A DNA stretch of 13,156 nucleotides from JBLHGU01 sp047615875 (GTDB lineage: Bacteria; Pseudomonadota; Gammaproteobacteria; Arenicellales; CAJQKF01): the NCBI GenBank assembly GCA_047615875.1, contig JBLHGU010000135.1, positions 1 through 13,156 of the forward strand. Direction: 5' to 3'. Made by a program: the position numbers and the translations under genes. Positions 6,686 through 13,156 of the stretch are shown here, piece after piece. Numbering within the stretch: the first letter of the stretch is position 1; every line of letters begins with the position of its first letter. The notes beneath the pieces were generated by a model, which ran no database searches, was not told the DNA's origin, and saw only the letters and a list, made by a program, of their open reading frames with translations.

Positions 6686-6694
6686 ACTGTCTTT

Positions 6695-7570
6695 ATGGCG
6701 ATTCACTCATATACAGGTAGTCTGGGATATCTTTGGCACTACACCTTCTTGATTATCTGTGTATTGGTGTTCGCCATGTTGATTGTGCCTATCCTGATTA
6801 TATTGCCATTATCATTTAACGCCGAGCCCTATTTCACCTTTACCGAAGGCATGCTCAAACTCGATCCGGCGGCCTTCTCAACTCGCTGGTATGAAGAGGT
6901 TCTCGGCATTAATCAGGGAATCTCTAGCCGCGGTAATCAATGGAAATCAGCGGCTGCAAACAGCTTTAATATTGCAGTGCAGTCGACTTTATTGGCAACC
7001 TCCCTTGGTACGTTGGCAGCGATAGGATTGAGCAGACCGCACATGCCTTATCGTCGGGCCATCATGGCAACCCTTATTTCGCCGCTGATAGTGCCAATCA
7101 TCATTGCAGCGGCTGGCATGTTTTTCTTTTTCTCCAAGCTGGGCCTGGTGTATACCCATCTAGGAATTGTGCTTGCTCATGCCACCATGGGAACGCCTTA
7201 TGTAGTCATTACGGTGACGTCCACCCTGGTGGGTTTCGATGAAGATCTGATTCGGGCATCATCAGGTCTTGGAGCCAATCCACTACACACTTTTCGAAAG
7301 ATCATTTTTCCATTGGTAACACCGGGAATTTTATCGGGTTCTTTATTCGCATTCATTTCCTCTTTTGATGAAATTGTGCTTGTCTACTTTCTGGCTCCAG
7401 TGGATCGAAAAACTATCCCTATACAAATGTGGTCAGGTCTACGGGAATCTCTTAGCCCGAGCATTTTGGCGGTGTCTTCTCTGTTGGTGATGTTGTCCGT
7501 ATTATTGTTGTTTTGTGTCGAGATATTACGACGCAGAAATGCAAAACTGCGAGGTATGTCGTATGGGTAG
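6695..7570 (+). CDS. ABC transporter permease, spermidine/putrescine PotC type
   Basis: This is an inner-membrane subunit of a binding-protein-dependent importer, 291 residues and apparently complete. The N-terminal helix (about 17-39) is followed by PLSFNAEPYFTF (38-49), which resembles the 'SFN' region of PotC proteins, then about five more helices. The EAA loop that contacts the ATPase is IRASSGLGANPLHTFRKIIFPLVTPGILSG (186-215), with the conserved glycine and PGI. FISSFDEIVLVYFLA (220-234) is also characteristic. Substrates of this family include polyamines and other small organic cations or acids, and the real one is unknown. No ATPase, second permease or binding protein lies in the window, so partners must be encoded elsewhere or have been lost. 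The ATG at 6695 lacks a clear ribosome-binding site. The gene is 124 bases upstream of the dehydratase on the same strand. Confidence 0.88.
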   Translation: MAIHSYTGSLGYLWHYTFLIICVLVFAMLIVPILIILPLSFNAEPYFTFTEGMLKLDPAAFSTRWYEEVLGINQGISSRGNQWKSAAANSFNIAVQSTLLATSLGTLAAIGLSRPHMPYRRAIMATLISPLIVPIIIAAAGMFFFFSKLGLVYTHLGIVLAHATMGTPYVVITVTSTLVGFDEDLIRASSGLGANPLHTFRKIIFPLVTPGILSGSLFAFISSFDEIVLVYFLAPVDRKTIPIQMWSGLRESLSPSILAVSSLLVMLSVLLLFCVEILRRRNAKLRGMSYG

Positions 7571-7694
7571 ACAGGTTTCTGTAAATCCCGGTCTATCAGT
7601 CGCGGGTGGCGGCGAATAACATTTGCTAATAGCATACTCAACTCCACTAATTCAGCACAATTCATGACTCTTTAATAGGGCGAGGCAGGCAAAC

Positions 7695-9428
7695 ATGGCA
7701 GACGAAAGTATTAGTTATTGGAATCGCGTTGGTGAAGGTCTACGCTGCGTAGAATTACGCGCGGCAGGCTTCGATCCTCATCATGCCGCCGGACTTAACG
7801 CCATTGTTACCATAGCGAATCCCTATACCAACGCTCATCGTTGTAATAATCGTGTTCAACGCATCGCCGATCTACTTATTGAGATTATCGCTGATCGCGG
7901 TGGACAAGGTTTATTAGTTGGTGCACCTGCTGTTTCTGATGCACTAACTCAAGGCTCTCCAAGCGCCGGATATAGTCTGGTTTCTCGTGACTTAATGGCA
8001 GACTGCATCGAGACCGGTCACTATGCTCATCATGGTACTTCGATGATAGTGGTTTCTGGGTGTGATAAAACCGGTGCAGCCGCTCTGATGCCTCTGGCCA
8101 GAAGCAATGCCTTTGGATTGGTGATATATCCTGGCACCAGTTCTCCTGGCAAGGTTGATTCCGGCCCATGGGAAAAGAAAGGTAAAAATCTAACCATCAT
8201 GGATTTTTTGGAGGCCAGCGCGGCGGAGGAAGCCGGTACTATAAGTCGAGATGAGCTTCTTAAACTTGAGAAATGCATCATGCCCGGTAGTGGAACCTGC
8301 GGCGCAATGTTTACCGCAAACACCATGAGTACGATAACCGAGGCTATGGGCATGATGCTGCCGAGAGGTGCATCGCACCCTGCAGACTACCAGGCCTCAA
8401 GCGACATTCATCAAGATGTGGTGAATCAGGTGCGGGCAAGCGTTGATGCATTATATGGGTTGATCAGCAGTGGTATAAGGCCAAGAGATATCATGACCAT
8501 GGAGGCATTTGAAAATGCTATCACCACGGCCTACGCCATGGGTGGGTCAACCAATATGTATCTTCATTTATTGGCTATTGCTCGTGAAGCAGAAGTTCCA
8601 TTAACCATAGAGCATATTCAGGCGGTTGGTGAGCGTGTACCACTCATTGCGAATTTACAGCCCCATGGGTCCTACTCAATGCTTTCATTGCATCAATTAG
8701 GTGGGGTGCCCGTGGTAATGAAAGAGCTTATGGAAAACGGATTGTTGCACGCTGATGTAATTACAGTCACAGGTAAAACTTTAGCTGAAAACCTTCGACA
8801 AACACCATCCCTGGAAGATCTTGGTGAACAAGACATTGTAAGTACTGTAAAAAAACCTATCTCAAAACCAAATAACCATATTAGTGTTTTAAAGGGCAAT
8901 CTTGCGCCAGAAAGTTGTGTTTTGAAACTGAGTGGTAAAACACTGAGTACTGGAAAGTTTTCAGGCGTTGCAAAGGTTTTCGAAAGTGAAGAAGATACTA
9001 TGACTGCCATCAAACGCAACGAGATACAGCCGGGAGATGTAGTTGTGGTCAGAAATGTAGGCCCCGTTGGCGCGCCTGGTATGCCGGAGATGGTGCATTT
9101 AACGATTCAATTACAGGGGCGTGGTTTAGGCAAAGATATCGCATTAATAACAGACGGCAGGTTCTCTGGCGTTTCCCATGGAATTTTAATTGGCCATGTC
9201 AGTCCAGAGGCAGCAAAAGGTGGCCCCATAGGTGTCGTTAGAAACGGAGATATAGTAGAGATCAATCCCGTTGAGAGGACGTTAAGTCTAAAAATCAGTG
9301 AGACTGAATTAGTGAAGCGATTAGCGCATGCAAGCACGTCCCATTCAAAGCCAGACCTACCAGCAGGATCAGTACTTTCGAAATACAGAAAATTAGTATC
9401 ATCGGCACACTATGGTTGTGTGCTTTAA
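7695..9428 (+). CDS. IlvD/Edd family dehydratase (dihydroxy-acid or sugar-acid dehydratase)
   Basis: This cytosolic iron-sulfur enzyme of 577 residues removes water from a 2,3-dihydroxy carboxylate to give a 2-keto acid. The three cluster-ligand regions of the family are visible: C50 (NAHRCNN), C123 in VVSGCDKTG (119-127), and C202 in GSGTCGAMFTANTM (198-211). Three retained cysteines suggest the [2Fe-2S]-type subgroup. The Asp-Lys after C123 and the catalytic serine in DGRFSG (487-492) are present, as are GGSTN (283-287) and NHISVLKGNLAPES (394-407). Length is normal. The ATG at 7695 follows a GGCGAGGCAGG purine run. It may be annotated IlvD, but the N-terminal IANPYTNAHRCNNR differs from the classic branched-chain enzyme and no ilv neighbour is present, so a catabolic sugar-acid-like substrate is at least as likely. 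It converges on the molybdoenzyme gene. Confidence 0.9.
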   Translation: MADESISYWNRVGEGLRCVELRAAGFDPHHAAGLNAIVTIANPYTNAHRCNNRVQRIADLLIEIIADRGGQGLLVGAPAVSDALTQGSPSAGYSLVSRDLMADCIETGHYAHHGTSMIVVSGCDKTGAAALMPLARSNAFGLVIYPGTSSPGKVDSGPWEKKGKNLTIMDFLEASAAEEAGTISRDELLKLEKCIMPGSGTCGAMFTANTMSTITEAMGMMLPRGASHPADYQASSDIHQDVVNQVRASVDALYGLISSGIRPRDIMTMEAFENAITTAYAMGGSTNMYLHLLAIAREAEVPLTIEHIQAVGERVPLIANLQPHGSYSMLSLHQLGGVPVVMKELMENGLLHADVITVTGKTLAENLRQTPSLEDLGEQDIVSTVKKPISKPNNHISVLKGNLAPESCVLKLSGKTLSTGKFSGVAKVFESEEDTMTAIKRNEIQPGDVVVVRNVGPVGAPGMPEMVHLTIQLQGRGLGKDIALITDGRFSGVSHGILIGHVSPEAAKGGPIGVVRNGDIVEINPVERTLSLKISETELVKRLAHASTSHSKPDLPAGSVLSKYRKLVSSAHYGCVL

Positions 9429-9518
9429 AGGCGGTCTGGCGAAAAAGATCAAATTAGCCTGTTAAGAGAGAAATATAATGCACAAATCCAATTACACACT
9501 AATGCACTATAAATTTTT

Positions 9519-11573
9519 CTATGGTCCATGCAGAGACTCAACCTCAACCATTGTATCGTTATAGCAGGCTCCGTCTCCAATATCGGTTCTGTGGCCTGGA
9601 ATCAGACTGTTGATAGTTTGCCCCGTTTCACTGGTATGAAGCCACGCACCTTTCGCTACACTGACAAGGCCAGGTTTCATATTTTCTGTTAGTTTTAACT
9701 TAAGATTAACCTCTCCCAGATTGTTCCATACACGAATAGCATGGCCCGCGGAGAGATCACGTTGTTTGGCATCTGCTGGATTCATTTCCATAATCTCATG
9801 ACCTTTGCTTTGCGGAGAACCGCCAAAGGTGGCATTAGTACGCTTGTCAGAGGACGGAGAAATTAGAACCAGGGGGAAGTCATTATTTAGCGCTTTAAAA
9901 TTCGGTACTCCGGCACCGTAGCACTGTTCCAGATCTTCTGAAAAAAGCTCGATTTTTCCACTTGGAGTTGCCGGTACAATTTTTTCGAAGAGTGCTTTTG
10001 GGCGGCCATCTATAGTAACCGGCAAGACCTGACCTGGGATAAGTTCAGATGGCCGCGTGTTATTCAGGCTTTGATCACTGAGATCAAATGCACTATCCAT
10101 TAACATCTTATCAGTATCTTTAAATGCAGTTTCAGTAAATCCGAAGGTCTGTGCCAGACGTCGGAATATCTCCGTATTCGGTAAAGCTTCCTCAACTGGA
10201 GGAATCACGGCGTCAGCTCGTTGCAGGTAATGTTGGCCGTAGGCGGCGTATACATCGGCGTGCTCGAAATGACTACAGGCGGGTAAAATCACATCTGCAT
10301 ACTGGAGGCTATCGGTCATCACCACATCGCAGCCAATGGTAAAAACCTTATCACTGGCAAGCGCTTCTCGCATGCGGTTTTGTTCCGGGTGAACCGCCAG
10401 CGGATTGTGGTTATAAATAAACAACGCTGCTACCGGTGGCGAAATGTCCTGCTCAAGAATATGTCGCGGAATATCCAGGATATTTAGAGTCCGGCAAGGT
10501 GCTGGCATAAAATCCGGGCGTTGTAACGCATCACCATCAGAAGGGTAGGCTGAAGAGATGCCAAAGCTAAGCCCGCCACCTCTTACACCAAACTTGTTTG
10601 CCAGGGCCGGCAGTGCAGCCGCAGCTCTGACACCGTTACCGCCGTTACGATTTCGCTCCACTGCCACACCGATGAACATCGAGGCTGGATTTGACTCCGC
10701 GTACAATTTTGCGAATTCAGTGATCAGAGCCTTATCTATGCCGCATTGATCGGCAATCCAGTCCAGCGAATGTTGTTTGGCGGATTGCATAAATTGCTGC
10801 AGTCCAGAAATCCATTGATTGGCAAATTCCATATCAATGGCATTCATACGTTGCAGTTCTGCAGCGATACCCTGCGCCAGTAATACATCAGTTCCAGGAT
10901 TAATTTGTACATGCAGGTCAGCCTGCTCGGCAACCTTGATACGCCTTGGGTCGACAACGATCAGCTTGGCACCACGTTGGCGTGCCTTTTGCAGGACTCT
11001 TTGTAAATGCAGGTTCGAGACCGTAACATTCAGACCCCAAATTACAATCAGATTGGAAAACTCTGCATCTTCTGGCGGCATTCCCGGTACATCACCATAC
11101 ATGCTGGTTAATGCAAGATTCTGCACACCGGCACATAGCGTCCCCCGATTTAATTGCGAGGCACCTAATTTATGAAAGAATCTGAGATCCATGGAGCCGC
11201 CTGATAGCTTGCCATGGGGTCCTGAATAGTTGTAGGGAACGACAGATTCGGCACCGAATTGATCGACTGCTTTCATGACATTGGTATGCACGAGTTCAAG
11301 TGCTGCATCCCAGCTTACTCGTTCAAATTCGCCATAACCTTTATTGCCGGAGCGTTTTAGGGGCCATTTGAGTCGTCGTTCGCCATGTACGAAATCCGGA
11401 TAACTTTTCGAAACTTTTGCGCAGACACTGCCTGCAGTAAAAGGATTGCTATGGGATCCCCGCACAGAGATAACCTGGTTATTCTCAACAGCTACAGTAA
11501 GACTGCATGTGTCTGGGCAGTCGAGAGGGCAAACACTTGGTAAAGAAGAGTTTTTTGATGTAGAAGTTTGCAT
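9519..11573 (-). CDS. molybdopterin-dependent oxidoreductase, DMSO reductase superfamily
   Basis: This is a 684-residue bis-molybdopterin-guanine-dinucleotide enzyme. The N-terminal [4Fe-4S] site is C15-x3-C19-x3-C23-x27-C51, with the usual Lys two residues later (CAKV). A molybdenum-ligand candidate is C147 in NRGTLCAG (142-149). Cofactor-binding stretches follow: VIWGLNVTVSNLH, GVRGGGLSFG, the NHNPLAVHPEQ loop, and ILPACSHFEHADVY. The C-terminal beta-barrel domain (about 560-684) includes GHEIMEMNPADA and the cofactor-contacting DGACYNDTMVEVE. There is no twin-arginine signal, so it should be cytoplasmic. No FeS or membrane-anchor subunit is adjacent, pointing to a soluble single-subunit or loosely partnered enzyme. 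The reaction is unknown. No good ribosome-binding site precedes the ATG at 11573, but the frame closes just upstream (TGA, 11583-11585). It lies 173 bases downstream of the phosphopantetheinyl transferase on the same strand. Confidence 0.9.
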   Translation of the reverse strand: MQTSTSKNSSLPSVCPLDCPDTCSLTVAVENNQVISVRGSHSNPFTAGSVCAKVSKSYPDFVHGERRLKWPLKRSGNKGYGEFERVSWDAALELVHTNVMKAVDQFGAESVVPYNYSGPHGKLSGGSMDLRFFHKLGASQLNRGTLCAGVQNLALTSMYGDVPGMPPEDAEFSNLIVIWGLNVTVSNLHLQRVLQKARQRGAKLIVVDPRRIKVAEQADLHVQINPGTDVLLAQGIAAELQRMNAIDMEFANQWISGLQQFMQSAKQHSLDWIADQCGIDKALITEFAKLYAESNPASMFIGVAVERNRNGGNGVRAAAALPALANKFGVRGGGLSFGISSAYPSDGDALQRPDFMPAPCRTLNILDIPRHILEQDISPPVAALFIYNHNPLAVHPEQNRMREALASDKVFTIGCDVVMTDSLQYADVILPACSHFEHADVYAAYGQHYLQRADAVIPPVEEALPNTEIFRRLAQTFGFTETAFKDTDKMLMDSAFDLSDQSLNNTRPSELIPGQVLPVTIDGRPKALFEKIVPATPSGKIELFSEDLEQCYGAGVPNFKALNNDFPLVLISPSSDKRTNATFGGSPQSKGHEIMEMNPADAKQRDLSAGHAIRVWNNLGEVNLKLKLTENMKPGLVSVAKGAWLHTSETGQTINSLIPGHRTDIGDGACYNDTMVEVESLHGP

Positions 11574-11677
11574 GATAAATAGTCAGTTTTTAACTAGAAC
11601 AATTAAAACATATTAGAGCTGAAGTAACAGGAGTTTAGGCAATTCCCCGACCCCAAATTCAGACTTTTTGCGAGGGA

Positions 11678-11703
11678 CTGACGACCGATAAAAGGCCCGT
11701 CAG
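11678..11703 (-). repeat. short inverted repeat between phosphopantetheinyl transferase and molybdoenzyme genes
   Basis: CTGACG (11678-11683) pairs with CGTCAG (11698-11703) around a 14-base loop. It lies 43 bases past the stop of the upstream minus-strand gene. It has no following T-run in the direction of transcription, so terminator function is doubtful; an operator or chance are alternatives. Confidence 0.2.
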
Positions 11704-11746
11704 AACCAACAATCGCCACATATTTTTCAAAAGTACTATTGGTCGG

Positions 11747-12541
11747 TTATTCCTTCACCAGAAAACTCTGCAAACCATGTTTCGGTATTTCGACAGATTC
11801 GATTTGCCAGCTACTATTCCCGGCCACCGCAATAGCCGCCTGATAATCATCCGGGCAATTCAGGTCTTCGATGCTAAATCCGCAATCAGGTATGGTCATT
11901 GTATTGCCTGGTACAAATTGACGGGAGGTAGCCGGATCGGTATCAATAACGATGCGATCCGGGGCTATGTGCAGACCGGTTCCCATGGCTTTTAGAAGAG
12001 ATTCCTTGCGAGCCCAGCAGGTGTAAAACCACTTGACCAAGTTCGAGGCAGGTTGAGAGATGATCTGCGCATACTCGTCTGAATGAAACGTATGTTGCAT
12101 TAATTGCCGAATTTCTTTGATGGACCTGGTTTGTTCGATATCGATGCCAATCTCTCTGCCACGACAAAACGCCAGAGCTATCCAGTCACCACTATGGCTG
12201 ATATTAAAGTGAATGTCTGATGGGTTGTTTTTTAGAATGCGCTTGCCAAACTCTGCCGTAGTAAGTTGAACTTCTTCAGGCTGAATTGAAAATAGTCGGG
12301 CGAGCAAGGTGCGTAATAATATCGCGGCTATCGCGCAACGCATCTGGTCTTCGTTTCGATGAAACTTTTTGCAGCGTTGAGATTCGGCCTGATTAAGCCC
12401 ATGCAAATTGTCGAGAATACTTACATTCTGTTCGAGGTGTACTGAATACACTTGAATCCTGGTTTCAGACGGGGCTACCGGCATAGGTTCTACGCTGAGT
12501 GTGGCAATGGCATGATGATAGTTGATTCCCGCATTGGCCAC
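11747..12541 (-). CDS. 4'-phosphopantetheinyl transferase, Sfp type
   Basis: This cytosolic enzyme transfers 4'-phosphopantetheine from coenzyme A to a serine of acyl- or peptidyl-carrier proteins, activating fatty-acid, polyketide or nonribosomal-peptide synthases. All core motifs are present in the 264 residues: FNISHSGDW (112-120), IGIDIE (131-136) with Mg-binding D134 and E136, the helix with E156 (FHSDEYAQ), and WARKESLLKAMGTGL (176-190) with K179, E180 and K184. Length fits the Sfp/EntD-like group. The start given is GTG 12541, but ATG at residue 20 (12484) begins closer to the usual family N terminus (RIQVYSVHLE), and neither has a strong ribosome-binding site. No carrier protein or synthase lies in the window, so its client is elsewhere. 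It is divergent from the flavin oxidoreductase. Confidence 0.9.
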   Translation of the reverse strand: MANAGINYHHAIATLSVEPMPVAPSETRIQVYSVHLEQNVSILDNLHGLNQAESQRCKKFHRNEDQMRCAIAAILLRTLLARLFSIQPEEVQLTTAEFGKRILKNNPSDIHFNISHSGDWIALAFCRGREIGIDIEQTRSIKEIRQLMQHTFHSDEYAQIISQPASNLVKWFYTCWARKESLLKAMGTGLHIAPDRIVIDTDPATSRQFVPGNTMTIPDCGFSIEDLNCPDDYQAAIAVAGNSSWQIESVEIPKHGLQSFLVKE

Positions 12542-12573
12542 TAGCGCCGACAGGTAGCCTGAACTGGCCTAAC

Positions 12574-12589
12574 CTGATTCGATAATCAG
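12574..12589. promoter_or_regulatory. palindrome in the divergent spacer, possible operator
   Basis: CTGATT (12574-12579) and AATCAG (12584-12589) form a perfect 6-bp inverted repeat around cgat. It lies in the middle of the 112-base spacer between the divergent phosphopantetheinyl transferase and flavin oxidoreductase genes, a usual place for a regulator site. No adjacent regulator gene is present, and no good promoter was identified. Confidence 0.3.
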
Positions 12590-12653
12590 AGCGATTAGTG
12601 GCAAACTATGCGGAATAAAATTCCTTCATTTGAACTGATAAGTTGAAGCAAAT

Positions 12654-13156
12654 ATGAATTCTGACCCACTACTACAACCTTTAGATATTAAGGGATTGCG
12701 TTTAAAAAATCGCATTATGTCGACTAGTCATGCCAGTGGCCTGGACGATCACGGTATGCCCGGGGAAACCTACCAAACTTATCATGAGGAAAAAGCCAAA
12801 GGCGGTTTGGCGCTGACGATGTTTGGGGGTTCTTCCTTTGTTGCCGAGGATTCCACCTGGCCTTCCGCACAGTTAAATATGGGCACCGATCGAATTATTC
12901 CATTTCTGCAGAATTTTTCTTCACGAGTGCACGGGGCAGGGGCTGCCATTATGGTGCAAATTACTCATCTGGGTCGTCGCGGAGAAGCAGAAACGTTGAA
13001 TTGGTTGCCCACAGTGGCACCCTCTGTAATTCGTGAACCTGGCCATCGTTCTTTCCCAAAGGAAATGGATGAGCACGATATCAAGCGGGTTGTGCAGGCT
13101 TTTGGCGATGCTGCATGGCGTTGTAAGGAAGGCGGTCTGGATGGTCTTGAGACAAT
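12654..13156 (+). CDS. NADH:flavin oxidoreductase, Old Yellow Enzyme/TMADH-like (3' end outside window)
   Basis: Only the first 167 codons are present; the frame runs open off the window. The N-terminal FMN-binding barrel is clear: LLQPLDIKGLRLKNRIM (6-22), the HEEKAKGGLALTMFGGSS segment (44-61) that leads to the FMN phosphate region, VQITHLGRRG (101-110) with the family Q-x-x-H-x-G-R pattern, and the beginning of the next strand, EGGLDGLE (159-166). The text MSTSHASGLDDHGMPGE (22-38) recalls members annotated as N-methylproline demethylase or 2,4-dienoyl-CoA reductase/TMADH-like proteins, which carry an extra FeS cluster and an FAD/NAD domain further on; those parts are not visible. Start ATG 12654 has only a weak GAAG upstream. 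The family reduces activated alkenes or oxidatively N-demethylates amines; which applies is unknown. Confidence 0.85.
   Translation, partial: MNSDPLLQPLDIKGLRLKNRIMSTSHASGLDDHGMPGETYQTYHEEKAKGGLALTMFGGSSFVAEDSTWPSAQLNMGTDRIIPFLQNFSSRVHGAGAAIMVQITHLGRRGEAETLNWLPTVAPSVIREPGHRSFPKEMDEHDIKRVVQAFGDAAWRCKEGGLDGLET

Noticed and set aside
8030..8378. Long minus-strand frames inside the dehydratase
   Set aside because: They lie antisense to fully conserved IlvD/Edd motifs and have no recognisable content.
7695..9428. Firm assignment of the dehydratase as branched-chain IlvD
   Set aside because: Family membership is clear, but there is no ilv context and the N-terminal cluster region differs from the classic enzyme.
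10819..11175. 118-codon plus-strand frame antisense to the molybdoenzyme
   Set aside because: Cys/Arg-rich translation typical of an antisense shadow; the minus-strand protein is unambiguous.

Overview
The window reads as chromosomal DNA of a Pseudomonadota bacterium, most likely a gammaproteobacterium with moderate GC. This rests on family resemblance: an OFA-like MFS carrier, a PotC-type permease, an IlvD/Edd dehydratase of a proteobacterial type, an Sfp-type phosphopantetheinyl transferase and a TMADH-like flavin oxidoreductase. No tRNA, rRNA, CRISPR array, insertion sequence or phage gene is visible, and no host species can be named from the sequence.

Layout, left to right. A perfect 12-bp hairpin (1-31) precedes an MFS transporter (65-1249, +). 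It converges on a glutathione S-transferase (1354-1998, -), which is divergent from a class I SAM methyltransferase (2144-3007, +). Next comes a membrane-anchored, almost pure coiled-coil protein (3117-4220, +). A minus-strand gene (4339-5223) carries a PqqD/RRE-like N-terminal domain joined to a 2OG-Fe(II)-oxygenase-like C-terminal domain. Divergent from it are a small Tat-signal/'PAHAQ' protein (5346-5585) and an Asp-rich, Cys-containing frame (5582-6190) overlapping it by four bases; these may be one frameshifted gene. About 500 bases without a convincing intact gene (6191-6694) hold a decayed-looking frame. Then follow an orphan spermidine/putrescine-type ABC permease (6695-7570, +), an IlvD/Edd dehydratase (7695-9428, +), a convergent soluble molybdopterin oxidoreductase (9519-11573, -), a phosphopantetheinyl transferase (11747-12541, -), and the first 167 codons of an Old-Yellow-Enzyme/TMADH-type oxidoreductase (12654 to the window edge, +).

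The right half looks like small-molecule catabolism or redox: uptake permease, dehydratase, Mo enzyme, flavin oxidoreductase. The substrate cannot be read from the sequence. The most unusual part is 4339-6190. There a peptide-binding RRE-like domain fused to an oxygenase-like domain lies head to head with an exported small protein, separated by a compact region with two TATAAT boxes. This arrangement is compatible with an uncharacterised peptide or protein modification system. That idea is inference and nothing here proves modification.
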